Below are positions 53,992 through 62,275 of a DNA stretch of 64,000 nt, piece by piece; position 1 is the stretch's first letter; each line of letters opens with the position of its first letter. The notes under the pieces are model-generated. The model ran no database searches, had not been told where the DNA came from, and worked only from the letters and a program-made list of their open reading frames with translations. Source of the stretch: Cupriavidus sp. AU9028 (GTDB lineage: Bacteria; Pseudomonadota; Gammaproteobacteria; Burkholderiales; Burkholderiaceae); assembly GCF_019795295.1 (NCBI RefSeq), contig NZ_JAIMCG010000001.1, positions 62,001-126,000 on the forward strand, in the 5' to 3' direction. The translations under genes were made by a program, and so were the position numbers.

Positions 53992-54960
53992 TTACTGCTC
54001 GAGCTTGATGTTCTGCACCTTGACCAGGTTGCGCATCTTGTCGAATTCCTTCTTGATCTCGGCCGCGTGCTGGGCCGGCGTATTGCCCGACGGCTCCGCG
54101 CCGGCGCCGCGCAGGCGTTCCTGGAAGCCCTTGTCCTGCAGGGCCTGCACCGCGGCCTGGTTCAGCTTGTTGATGATCTCGTCAGGCGTGCCGGCCGGGG
54201 CGACCAGGCCGTACCAGGCCGGATCGTTCGGCTCCTTCAGGCCCATCTCGGCCATGGTCGGCACGTTCGGCAGCGAGTCGATGCGCTTGTTCCATGCCAC
54301 CACGATGGGGCGCAGCTTGCCGGCCTTGATGTGCGGCATGGAGGAGGGCAGGTTGTCCATCATGATGGGCACCTGGCCGGCCAGCACGTCGTTCAGCGCC
54401 GGACCTGCGCCGCGGTAAGGGATATGGACCATGAAGGTCTTGGTCGAGACCTTGAACTGCTCGCCCAGCATGTGGCCGAAGCCGCAGGTGCCCGAGGAGG
54501 CGTAGGAATACTTGCCCGGGTTGGCCTTCAGCACGGCCAGGAACTCCTTGTAGTCCTTGGCCGGGAAGTTGGGGTTGACCGCAATCACGTTGGCGACATT
54601 GGCCAGGTTCGTGATGGGCTTGAAGTCCTTGATCGGGTCGTAGGACAGCTTCGGGTTGCAGGCCGGGTTCACCGCCATGGTGGAGACGGTCGAGATGCCG
54701 ATGGTGTAGCCGTCCGGATTGGCCTTGGCGATGGCGTCGGCGCCGATCGAGCCGCCCCCGCCCGCGCGGTTCTCGACCACGACCGGCTGGCCGAGGATCT
54801 TGCTCATCTGGTCGGCCACGCCACGGCCGACGATATCGGTGGTGCCGCCGGGTGCGAACGGAATGATCAGCTTGATGGGCTTGCTGGGATAGCTTTGCGC
54901 TTGCGCAAGCGACGCCGTCACGGCCAGGCCAAGGGCCAGAGCAATCTTCTTGGTTTGCAT
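53992..54960 (-). CDS. Bug/TctC-family tripartite tricarboxylate receptor (orphan)
   Basis: 322 aa. Signal peptide MQTKKIALALGLAVTASLAQA, then YPSKPIKLIIPFAPGGTTDIVGR, VVENRAGGGGSIGADAI, and HIPYRGAGPALNDVLAGQV, all typical of Bug receptors. No TctA/B genes nearby. Only about one third identical by eye to the receptor at 14769, so not a recent duplicate. Ligand unknown. Confidence 0.93.
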   Translation of the reverse strand: MQTKKIALALGLAVTASLAQAQSYPSKPIKLIIPFAPGGTTDIVGRGVADQMSKILGQPVVVENRAGGGGSIGADAIAKANPDGYTIGISTVSTMAVNPACNPKLSYDPIKDFKPITNLANVANVIAVNPNFPAKDYKEFLAVLKANPGKYSYASSGTCGFGHMLGEQFKVSTKTFMVHIPYRGAGPALNDVLAGQVPIMMDNLPSSMPHIKAGKLRPIVVAWNKRIDSLPNVPTMAEMGLKEPNDPAWYGLVAPAGTPDEIINKLNQAAVQALQDKGFQERLRGAGAEPSGNTPAQHAAEIKKEFDKMRNLVKVQNIKLEQ

Positions 54961-55054
54961 CGGATCTCGTCTCCGTCAAAAACCGGGCGGGGTTGGCCCA
55001 CCCTGACACAAAAGCCCGCGAAGCGTCCTGTGCGCGCTCCGCCGGCGGGATCGG

Positions 55055-55705
55055 TCAGCCGCCCAGCAGTCCGCGCTTGAGCTCGCGGTCCACCGGCTTC
55101 TCCCCCAGGAAGATGCGCAGCACCGCCTGGTAGAAGTCCTCTCCGGGAATCGGCTTGCCGCGCGGAATGCCGTTGATGGCAATGATGGTCCCGCTGTCCG
55201 GCGTGTAGTCGAAGTTGATGATGTCGCCCTTGCGCGCGGTGCCGACCTGACCCATTGCCTGTTCGAGCTGAGACAGGCGGTCGGTGAACCGTTCGAGCTG
55301 TGCTTCGCTGTGGTTCTCGCGCATGCCCTCGTTCAGCGCCTTGATGAAGGCGGCGGATTCGACTTCCCGCAAGGGGCGGATCTGCAGCCGTTTCGGGCCC
55401 TTGGCGCCGAGCACGACCGCGGCATTGCGCACCTTCTCCGGCAAGTACAGCGCGGCGACGTAGCCCTTGACGATGAAGACCGTGCGCAGGCCGGCGCCGT
55501 TGAGCTGCAGTTCCTTGCCGGCGACACGGGCCGCATCGTCGAAGCGCACCCCCTCCAGTTCCATGGCGGCGATCTCCGGCGCCCAGGCGGCGGCTGCAAG
55601 CACGATGCAGCAGGCCCCCGCAAGCGGGCGAAGTCGGTGCGGCAGCGGGAAGCGGGCCAGGGTACGGCGGCGGGACGGCATGGAAAAGCGGAACATCGGT
55701 GGCAA
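55055..55705 (-). CDS. Chalcone-isomerase-like periplasmic protein
   Basis: 216 aa. A hydrophobic signal sequence (LAGACCIVLAAAAWAPEIAA) precedes MELEGVRFDDAARVAGKELQLNGAGLR, the start of the chalcone-isomerase-like fold found in many proteobacteria. The catalytic role of plant enzymes is not implied; the bacterial proteins probably bind fatty acids or act in the envelope. The start may be the Met at 55705 or one eight codons later (MPSRRR). Confidence 0.85.
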   Translation of the reverse strand: MPPMFRFSMPSRRRTLARFPLPHRLRPLAGACCIVLAAAAWAPEIAAMELEGVRFDDAARVAGKELQLNGAGLRTVFIVKGYVAALYLPEKVRNAAVVLGAKGPKRLQIRPLREVESAAFIKALNEGMRENHSEAQLERFTDRLSQLEQAMGQVGTARKGDIINFDYTPDSGTIIAINGIPRGKPIPGEDFYQAVLRIFLGEKPVDRELKRGLLGG

Positions 55706-55824
55706 TAACGGAACGTGCCATCTTCCGGGTTTTCTGAAACAATACCAATCCGTATCTGCCCTAGGTGCTCCGGAGACCGCACCAGCCCCCCTTCCGGCAA
55801 TACAACGACAACACCAATCCGCCG

Positions 55825-56718
55825 ATGTCCCCAGCCTTGCTGATGGTGCCGGATTTCAGCCTGATCCTGATCGGCTGGCTCCTGGTGCGCTACACCTCGT
55901 TCGATCGCACCTTCTGGTCCGGCGTCGAGCGCCTCGTCTACTTCGTGCTGTTCCCGATGCTGCTGCTGCAGGCAACCAACAGCGCGGTGTTCGAGTTTTC
56001 CAGCACCTCGACCATGCTCGCCCTGGCCATCGGCACCACGCTGTTCGGCATGGCCGCGGGCTATGCAGTCAAGTGGGTGCTGCGGCCCAACCCGATCGAC
56101 TTTGCGTCCGGGCTGCAGACCGCGTTCCGCTTCAATTCCTATATCGCGCTGGCGCTGGCCGCGCGCCTGGGCGGCGGCGAGGGACTGGCCATGATGGCGG
56201 TCATCGTCGGCTGCGTGGTGCCGATGTGCAATGTCGCGGCGGTCTGGTCGCTGGCGCGCCATGGCGAAGTCAGCGTGTGGCGCGAGCTGGCCCGCAATCC
56301 GTTGATCCTGGCCACGGTGACCGGGCTGGTCACCAATCTGCTGGGCCTGCATCCGCCCGAGGTGGTCGCCATGACGATGAGCCGGCTGGGCTCGGCTGCC
56401 ACCGCGCTCGGGCTGATGACGGTGGGGGCGGGCCTGCAGATGCAGGGCGCGTCCGGTACGGCGGGCATGGTGGCGTGGTGGACCGGGGTCAAGCTGATCG
56501 CGATGCCGGCGGTCGCCTGGCTGGTGGGCCGCCAGTTGCCGCTGTCGCCGCTGCAATTGCAGATCGCCGTGCTGTACGCCGCGATGCCGACCGCGTCCAG
56601 CGCCTACATCCTGGCGGTGCGCATGGGAGGCAACGGTCCGATGGTGGCCGCCGCCATCTCCATCATGACGGTTGGCGCGATCCTCACCGCGCCGCTGTGG
56701 TACGCGCTGGTCAGCTGA
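55825..56718 (+). CDS. AEC-family transporter (auxin efflux carrier-like)
   Basis: 297 aa from the ATG giving MSPALLMVPDF. The upstream in-frame ATG (55765) would add polar residues before the first membrane helix. About ten membrane segments with the AEC inverted repeat (LVYFVLFPMLLLQATN, then MTVGAGLQMQGAS). Members export malonate, malate or other organic anions; the substrate is unknown. Confidence 0.88.
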   Translation: MSPALLMVPDFSLILIGWLLVRYTSFDRTFWSGVERLVYFVLFPMLLLQATNSAVFEFSSTSTMLALAIGTTLFGMAAGYAVKWVLRPNPIDFASGLQTAFRFNSYIALALAARLGGGEGLAMMAVIVGCVVPMCNVAAVWSLARHGEVSVWRELARNPLILATVTGLVTNLLGLHPPEVVAMTMSRLGSAATALGLMTVGAGLQMQGASGTAGMVAWWTGVKLIAMPAVAWLVGRQLPLSPLQLQIAVLYAAMPTASSAYILAVRMGGNGPMVAAAISIMTVGAILTAPLWYALVS

Positions 56719-57973
56719 GCGCGGCCGGCGTGCGCTGCTGCGCGAGCGCCCATTCGACGTGCTCGCGCACCAGCGGCGAAGGATCTGCCTGGCGCGCCTG
56801 CAGCGCGGCGCGGATGCGCTGCGCCGCCGGACCCTGCGCGTCCCGCAGGGCATTGCCCAGTCCCACAGCCAGGTTGCGCAGCCAGCGTTCGTGGCCGATC
56901 CGGCGGATCGGGCTGCCTTCGAGGCGCTGGTTGAATTCCTGCTCCGTCCAGCCGAACAGCGTCACCATGTCGGGCGCGTCCAGCTTGTTGCGCACGTCGA
57001 AGTCAGGCAGCGTCGCGCGCTGCGCGAACTTGTTCCATGGACAGGCCAGCTGGCAGTCGTCGCAGCCATAGACGCGGTTGCCCATCGGCGCGCGCAAGGG
57101 CTCGGGAATCGCGCCCTTGTACTCGATGGTGAGGTACGAGATGCAGCGCCGCGCATCGAGCTGGTAGGGCGCGACGATGGCGCCGGTGGGGCAGACATCG
57201 ATGCAGCGCCGGCACTGTCCGCAATGCGCGGAGGCGGGCGGATCGGCGGGCAGCGGCACATCGATCAGGATTTCGCCAAGGAAGAACAGCGAGCCGGCGG
57301 CGCGATCGAGCAGCAGCGTATGCTTGCCGCGCCAGCCCAGTCCGCCCTGGCTGGCCAGCGCCACCTCCATGACCGGGGCCGAGTCGGTGAACACGCGGTA
57401 GCCGAACGGCCCGATCTCGTTGGCGATGCGCGTGGCCAGCTGCTGCAGCCGCGCGCGCAGGACCTTGTGATAGTCGCGGCCGCGGGCATAGACCGAGATG
57501 ACAGCGGGTACGTCGTCGCCCTGACCTGTGCCGGTACTGGTGTCGGGATCGAGCCGCGCCAGTTCGCGCTGGCGCCAGTCGGCGGGCATGCTGGCGGGCA
57601 GGTAAGGCATGCGAGCGACGATGGCACGCACCGTGCCCGGCACCAATTCCGCCGGCCGGGCACGCTTCAGGCCATGGTTCGCCATATAATCCATGTCGCC
57701 GTGAAAGCCCTTCTCGAGCCAGGCCATCAGGCCGGCTTCGGCATGGCGCAGATCCACATCGGCGATACGGATGTCGTCGAACCCCAGCTCGGCGCCCCAC
57801 GCGCGAATACGCTCGACCAACGCCGCCGGCTCGTAGACGCGAGTCGGCGATGCGGCCTCCGGTGCGGGGACGGCGGGCGGTTGCGCAGGGCCGGGTGCCT
57901 GCGGGGCGGACGAGGTGACGGCGCACGCCGTGCCCGGGCTGTCCGCCTCTGCCCTTGCTGCTGGGTCGATCAT
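56711..57973 (-). CDS. queG: Epoxyqueuosine reductase QueG
   Basis: 420 aa. Cobalamin- and [4Fe-4S]-dependent enzyme doing the last step of queuosine synthesis in tRNA wobble positions. Two ferredoxin-like clusters: CGQCRRCIDVCPTGAI and GCDDCQLACPWNKFA. FFLGEILIDVPLP and RCISYLTIEYKG are family blocks. The first ~45 residues are Ala/Pro low complexity, longer than most homologues (which begin near LVERIRAWGAELGF), so the true start may be further in. Its ATG is only 16 bp from the divergent tsaE ATG. Confidence 0.93.
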   Translation of the reverse strand: MIDPAARAEADSPGTACAVTSSAPQAPGPAQPPAVPAPEAASPTRVYEPAALVERIRAWGAELGFDDIRIADVDLRHAEAGLMAWLEKGFHGDMDYMANHGLKRARPAELVPGTVRAIVARMPYLPASMPADWRQRELARLDPDTSTGTGQGDDVPAVISVYARGRDYHKVLRARLQQLATRIANEIGPFGYRVFTDSAPVMEVALASQGGLGWRGKHTLLLDRAAGSLFFLGEILIDVPLPADPPASAHCGQCRRCIDVCPTGAIVAPYQLDARRCISYLTIEYKGAIPEPLRAPMGNRVYGCDDCQLACPWNKFAQRATLPDFDVRNKLDAPDMVTLFGWTEQEFNQRLEGSPIRRIGHERWLRNLAVGLGNALRDAQGPAAQRIRAALQARQADPSPLVREHVEWALAQQRTPAALS

Positions 57974-57989
57974 CCCCGAATTGTACGCA

Positions 57990-58502
57990 ATGCCTCTGCT
58001 CGAAGAACGCACATTGATCCTGCCGGACGAAAGCGCGACCGACCGCCTCGGCGCGGCGCTGGCCGCCGTCGTGCGTGCGCTGCCGCCGCAGACCGTGCAT
58101 GTGCAGCTGTCCGGCGACCTCGGCGCGGGCAAGACCACGCTGTCGCGCGCGATCCTGCGCGCGCTAGGCCATGCCGGCAAGGTCCGCAGTCCGACCTACA
58201 CGCTGTGCGAGCCATACGAGGTCGCCCGTGCCGATGGCTCGCCCCTGACTGTCTATCACTTCGATCTCTACCGCTTCGCCGATCCGGAGGAATGGCTGGA
58301 CGCGGGCTTTCGCGACTGCTTTGCCGAGCCGGCCTTCAATCTGGTCGAGTGGCCGGAGAAAGCCGGCAAGCTGCTCGGGGAACCCGATCTGCACCTGTTG
58401 CTCCAATCGGACACCGCGACTGACGACGAGGCCTTCCAGCGGCGCGTCGCCGCCCTGCGGGCCTATACTCCAACCGGAATTTCTCTGCTGCACGCATGCT
58501 GA
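57990..58502 (+). CDS. tsaE: tRNA threonylcarbamoyladenosine biosynthesis ATPase TsaE
   Basis: 170 aa P-loop protein, essential partner of TsaB/TsaD in t6A synthesis. Walker A SGDLGAGKTTLSR, then RSPTYTLCEPYE, HFDLYRF and LVEWPEKAG. The start is the ATG giving MPLLEERT. The stop overlaps the amiC ATG by 7 bases, a tsaE-amiC order seen in many proteobacteria. Confidence 0.95.
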   Translation: MPLLEERTLILPDESATDRLGAALAAVVRALPPQTVHVQLSGDLGAGKTTLSRAILRALGHAGKVRSPTYTLCEPYEVARADGSPLTVYHFDLYRFADPEEWLDAGFRDCFAEPAFNLVEWPEKAGKLLGEPDLHLLLQSDTATDDEAFQRRVAALRAYTPTGISLLHAC

Positions 58503-59992
58503 TCAAGCGAATCGACACCGACCGACCCGACGAACGGACGCTCGCCCGGCGCAAATGGATGGCGCAATGCCTCAAGGCCGGCGCTGGCACGGTGGTGTTG
58601 ACGCTCGCCGGACCGCAGATTGCCCGTGGCGCGGGCATCATCGCCGTGCGGGTGTGGCCGGCCGAGGACTATACGCGCGTCACAATCGAGTCCGATGCGC
58701 AGCTGGCCGCCGTCCATACCATGGTGCGCAACCCGGACCGTCTGGTGGTCGATATCGACGGGCTGGAACTGTCGCCGACCCTGCGCGAGCTGGTGGCCAA
58801 GATCACGCCGAACGATCCGTATATCCAGGCGGTTCGCGTCGGCCAGAACCGCCCGCATGTGGTTCGCCTGGTGTTCGACCTGAAGGAGGACGTCGCGCCG
58901 CAGGTCTTCACGCTCAAGCCGATCGGCAGCTACCGCGACCGGCTGGTGTTCGATCTGTATCCGGTCAATCCGCCCGATCCGCTGTGGAAGCTGGTGCGCG
59001 AGACCGAGGACAAGCAGCGCCGCTTCGCCGCCTCGCCATCGACGGGCACCGCCGACAGCGTCGCGGGGGCTCCCTCGACCAGCGAAGAGGACGCGATCGC
59101 CGCGCTGGTGCGCCAGTTCGAGCAGCAGGCGGGGGCCGCGCCGGCGGTGCCGCCGCCTGCGGTCGCCGCTCGCCCGAAGGCGCCGGAGACGGCCCCGGGT
59201 AAATCCGCCAAGCCCCCCGCGCCCCCTGCCGAGCCGCCGGTGGCGCAAGACAGCCGGCCCTCGGCACCAGCGCCGAAGATGCGCCGCCTGCTGACGGTGG
59301 CGATCGATCCGGGCCATGGTGGCGAGGACCCGGGCGCCATCGGCGCCGCCGGGTCGCGCGAGAAGGACGTGGTGCTCAAGATCGCCAAGCGGCTGCGCGA
59401 CAAGATCGACGCGCAGCCCAATATGCGGGCGATGATGACGCGCGATGCGGATTTCTTCGTGCCGCTGAACGTGCGGGTGCAGAAGGCCCGTCGCGTCAAC
59501 GCCGACCTGTTCGTGTCGATCCACGCCGACGCCTTCGTCAAGCCGGAAGCGCGTGGCGCATCGGTATTCGCGCTGTCCGAGCGCGGCGCGTCCAGTTCCG
59601 CGGCGCGGTGGCTGGCGAACAAGGAGAACGCGGCCGATCTGATTGGCGGTGTCAATGTGGGCAGCAAGGACGCGCAGGTGGCGCGGGTGCTGCTGGACCT
59701 GTCCACCACGGCGCAGATCAACGACAGCCTGCAGGTCGGCAAGTCGGTGCTGTCGGAGATCGGCGGCATGCACCGCCTGCACAAGGCCCACGTCGAGCAG
59801 GCCGGGTTTGCGGTGCTGAAGGCGCCGGACATTCCGTCGATCCTGATCGAGACCGCCTTCATCAGCAATCCCGAGGAAGAGCGCAAGCTCAACGATGACG
59901 CGCATCAGGAACAGCTGGCCAACGCGATCCTGCGCGGCATCCGGGCTTACTTCGCGCGCAATCCGCCCTTGTCGCGCAATCCGTCCGTCTGA
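58496..59992 (+). CDS. amiC: N-acetylmuramoyl-L-alanine amidase AmiC
   Basis: 498 aa. Splits the septal peptidoglycan crosslinks during daughter-cell separation. The N-terminus carries a twin-arginine type signal (LARRKWMAQCLKAGAG). An AMIN domain spans about 45-160, then a Pro/Ala-rich linker, then the Amidase_3 domain: AIDPGHGGEDPGAIG, SREKDVVLKIAKRLR, FVSIHADAF and ILIETAFISNPEEE (zinc ligands and catalytic Glu). Translation overlaps tsaE. Confidence 0.95.
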   Translation: MLIKRIDTDRPDERTLARRKWMAQCLKAGAGTVVLTLAGPQIARGAGIIAVRVWPAEDYTRVTIESDAQLAAVHTMVRNPDRLVVDIDGLELSPTLRELVAKITPNDPYIQAVRVGQNRPHVVRLVFDLKEDVAPQVFTLKPIGSYRDRLVFDLYPVNPPDPLWKLVRETEDKQRRFAASPSTGTADSVAGAPSTSEEDAIAALVRQFEQQAGAAPAVPPPAVAARPKAPETAPGKSAKPPAPPAEPPVAQDSRPSAPAPKMRRLLTVAIDPGHGGEDPGAIGAAGSREKDVVLKIAKRLRDKIDAQPNMRAMMTRDADFFVPLNVRVQKARRVNADLFVSIHADAFVKPEARGASVFALSERGASSSAARWLANKENAADLIGGVNVGSKDAQVARVLLDLSTTAQINDSLQVGKSVLSEIGGMHRLHKAHVEQAGFAVLKAPDIPSILIETAFISNPEEERKLNDDAHQEQLANAILRGIRAYFARNPPLSRNPSV

Positions 59993-60038
59993 CAAGAAAA
60001 CGCCCGCGCATGCCGCAGGCAGTTGAACGGGCGACGCC

Positions 60039-60107
60039 GTCGTCCCCGCGAAGGCGGGGATCCGGTGGCTTTCGAAGACGCTGGACTCCCGCTTTCGCGG
60101 GACCGAC
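60039..60107. repeat. REPIN: two inverted REP-like palindromes
   Basis: Left REP 60039-60063 and right REP 60083-60107 are 25-mers in opposite orientation, 20 of 25 positions identical, separated by 19 bp. Each contains its own hairpin (CCCCGC-GAAG-GCGGGG; TCCCGC-TTTC-GCGGGA). The CCCGCGAAGGCGGG core is a common betaproteobacterial intergenic repeat. It sits between amiC and its terminator. Confidence 0.8.
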
Positions 60108-60140
60108 ACGGTGGCGGTTCAAGCGCTGCCGGCAATCCGA

Positions 60141-60166
60141 CCCCTGCGATCCCGCAGGGGTTTTTT
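60141..60166 (+). terminator. Intrinsic terminator of tsaE-amiC
   Basis: CCCCTGC / GCAGGGG stem, 6-nt loop, then six T on the plus strand: canonical Rho-independent form. It lies 149 bp after the amiC stop, past the REPIN. The minus-strand transporter gene ends 23 bp downstream at 60189. Confidence 0.85.
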
Positions 60167-60188
60167 CATTGCACCGTCGATATTCCGC

Positions 60189-61211
60189 TCAGGCACGGGC
60201 TGCCGCGACTTGCGGCACCTCGGCGCGGGCGGCGTAGCGCGACGCCATTACCGAGCAGACGATCAGCTGCAGCTGGTGGTAGACCATGGTCGGCAACACC
60301 AGCAGACCCAGCGCCGGGTGGCCGGCAAACAGGATCTTGGCCATCGGGATGCCGTTGGCCAGGCTCTTCTTCGAGCCGCAGAAGACCGCGGTGATCTCGT
60401 CTTCCACCGAGAAGCCCAGGCGCCGGGCCAGCACGGTGGTGGTGGCGAGAATCACGAACAGCATCACCGCCGCGATGCCCATGACCGCGCCAATGGTCTG
60501 CCAGCTGTACTGGTGCCACAGCCCGGCCGCGGTGGCGTCGCAGAACGACGAGTAGACGATCAGCACGATCACGCCGCGGTCGATCCTGGTGGTGATCTTC
60601 TTGCGGCTGGCGAGCCAGTTGCCGATCATCGGGCGGGCCAGCTGGCCCAGCGCGAACGGCAGCAACAGCTGCAGCGCGACGCCCATCAGCGCCTTGCCCA
60701 GCGGCATCGAGGCACCGCTGGCGCTGATCACCAGACCCATCAGCAGCGGCGTCAGTGCCATGCCGATCAGCCCCGAGATGGTGGCGTTGAAGATCGCGCC
60801 CGGCACGTTGCCGCGCGCCATCGAGGTCATGGCTACGGACGACGACACGGTCGACGGCAGCGCGCACAGGAAGAACACGCCCAGCAGCAGCTCGTTGGGC
60901 AGCTGGCCGCGCAGCGAGAACATCAGCGCGGCACCGACCAGCGGGAACACGACATAGGTGAACACCTGCACGAAAGTGTGCAGGCGCCAGTGGCGCGCGC
61001 CGGCCACCAGCTTGTCGCGCGAAAGGGCGGCGCCGTGCAGGAAGAACACCAGCGCCACGCCGAGGCTGGTGACCAGGCCCAGATGCAGCGGGCCCTGGCT
61101 GGTGCCGATCGACGGCGCGAGCAGTGCCACGCCGATGGCGGCCAGCATGATCAGCACGAAGCCGTCGATCAGGTCGTAGAGTTTCTTGAAGGGAGAAAGC
61201 AGGGAAGTCAT
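60189..61211 (-). CDS. Bile acid:sodium symporter-like (BASS) transporter
   Basis: 340 aa, about nine membrane segments. The pattern FFLHGAALSRDKL, CALPSTVSSSVAMTSMARGNVPGAIFNATIS and FCGSKKSLANGIPMAK is that of the bacterial SBF-like/DUF4137 branch of BASS transporters, with the crossover asparagine and serine-rich motifs for sodium and substrate. Substrate unknown; related proteins carry pantothenate or organic acids. Divergent from a LysR gene at 61328. Confidence 0.9.
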   Translation of the reverse strand: MTSLLSPFKKLYDLIDGFVLIMLAAIGVALLAPSIGTSQGPLHLGLVTSLGVALVFFLHGAALSRDKLVAGARHWRLHTFVQVFTYVVFPLVGAALMFSLRGQLPNELLLGVFFLCALPSTVSSSVAMTSMARGNVPGAIFNATISGLIGMALTPLLMGLVISASGASMPLGKALMGVALQLLLPFALGQLARPMIGNWLASRKKITTRIDRGVIVLIVYSSFCDATAAGLWHQYSWQTIGAVMGIAAVMLFVILATTTVLARRLGFSVEDEITAVFCGSKKSLANGIPMAKILFAGHPALGLLVLPTMVYHQLQLIVCSVMASRYAARAEVPQVAAARA

Positions 61212-61300
61212 GACAGCGGAAACCAGGCAAGGGCCGGTATCAGGGTTAATACCGGGTTGGACGTATTGGACTCCGCCGCCCGCTAGAATGCAAATTCATT

Positions 61301-61323
61301 TATCGAATCGATCTATCTCGATA
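61301..61323. promoter_or_regulatory. LysR-type operator between the BASS gene and its regulator
   Basis: Perfect inverted repeat TATCGA-N11-TCGATA, ending 4 bp before the LysR ATG and about 90 bp from the BASS ATG. Internal ATCGAT copies give a second nested dyad. The placement over the regulator's own start region suggests autorepression. Confidence 0.55.
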
Positions 61324-61327
61324 GCGC

Positions 61328-62266
61328 ATGAATTACACCCTGCGACAGTTGCGCGTGTTCCTCGCCGTCGCCGCGCACGGCAGCTTCAGCCGGGCCGCCG
61401 ATGCCATCGGGCTGACCCAGTCCGCGGTCAGCCGCGGTGTCGCCGAGCTGGAGGAGGCGCTGGGGCTGCGGCTGCTGGACCGCACCACCCGCGAGGTGGT
61501 GCTGACCGATGCCGGCCAGACGCTGGCGCCGGCGCTGGAGCGCCTGCTGGGCCAGCTCGACGACACGCTGGAGGAAACGCGCCAGCTGGGCGAGCGCTAC
61601 CGGGGCCGCGTGGTGATTGCCAGCGCGCCGACCATCTCGGCGCGGCTGATGCCGCTATGCGTGGCCGAATGCGCGCGGCGCTATCCGGAGGTCCGGCTGT
61701 CGGTGCGCGACAACGTGCAGGCGGACGGCCTGGAGCAGGTGCGGGCCGGCGCGGTGGACTTCGGCGTGCTGATCGACCCGGTCGGCCCCGAGGACTTGGA
61801 GACAGTGGTGATCGGCACCGATCCGTTCTGCTTCATCTGCCGCGAGGACGATGCGCTGGCTCGCCGCGACGCCGTGCCCTGGGCGGCGCTGCAGGCGGTG
61901 CCGCTGGTATTGCTCGACTCTGCCTCCGGCAGCCGGCCGCTGATCGACGGCATTTTCGCCCGGCATGGCGTGACGCCGCTGGTCGCGCAGGAACTGGGGC
62001 ATTCGGCCAGCGTTTTCGGCATGGTGGAAGCCGGAATCGGCGCGGCGGTGCTGCCCTCGTTCTCGCTGCCATTGCCCGCCGGTTCGCGGCTGACCTGGCG
62101 CCCGCTGGTGCCGCGGCAGGAGCGGCGTATCGTGATGGTACGGCGGCAGGACCGCTCGCTGTCTCCTGCCGCTGCCGCGGTCTGGGACCTGTTGCGCACG
62201 CTCGAGGTGGGCGCGGACGGCAAGCCGGCGGCCGGTGTTCCAGCGCCGCCGTCCGCCGGGTGTTGA
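61328..62266 (+). CDS. LysR-family regulator
   Basis: 312 aa. MNYTLRQLRVFLAVAAHGSFSRAADAIGLTQSAVSRGVAELE is a typical LysR helix-turn-helix, followed by the two-lobe effector domain (VVIASAPTISARLMPLC, VDFGVLIDPVG, GHSASVFGMVEAGIGAAVLP). Probably controls the divergent BASS transporter through the palindrome at 61301-61323. Confidence 0.92.
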   Translation: MNYTLRQLRVFLAVAAHGSFSRAADAIGLTQSAVSRGVAELEEALGLRLLDRTTREVVLTDAGQTLAPALERLLGQLDDTLEETRQLGERYRGRVVIASAPTISARLMPLCVAECARRYPEVRLSVRDNVQADGLEQVRAGAVDFGVLIDPVGPEDLETVVIGTDPFCFICREDDALARRDAVPWAALQAVPLVLLDSASGSRPLIDGIFARHGVTPLVAQELGHSASVFGMVEAGIGAAVLPSFSLPLPAGSRLTWRPLVPRQERRIVMVRRQDRSLSPAAAAVWDLLRTLEVGADGKPAAGVPAPPSAGC

Positions 62267-62275
62267 GAGGCCCGG

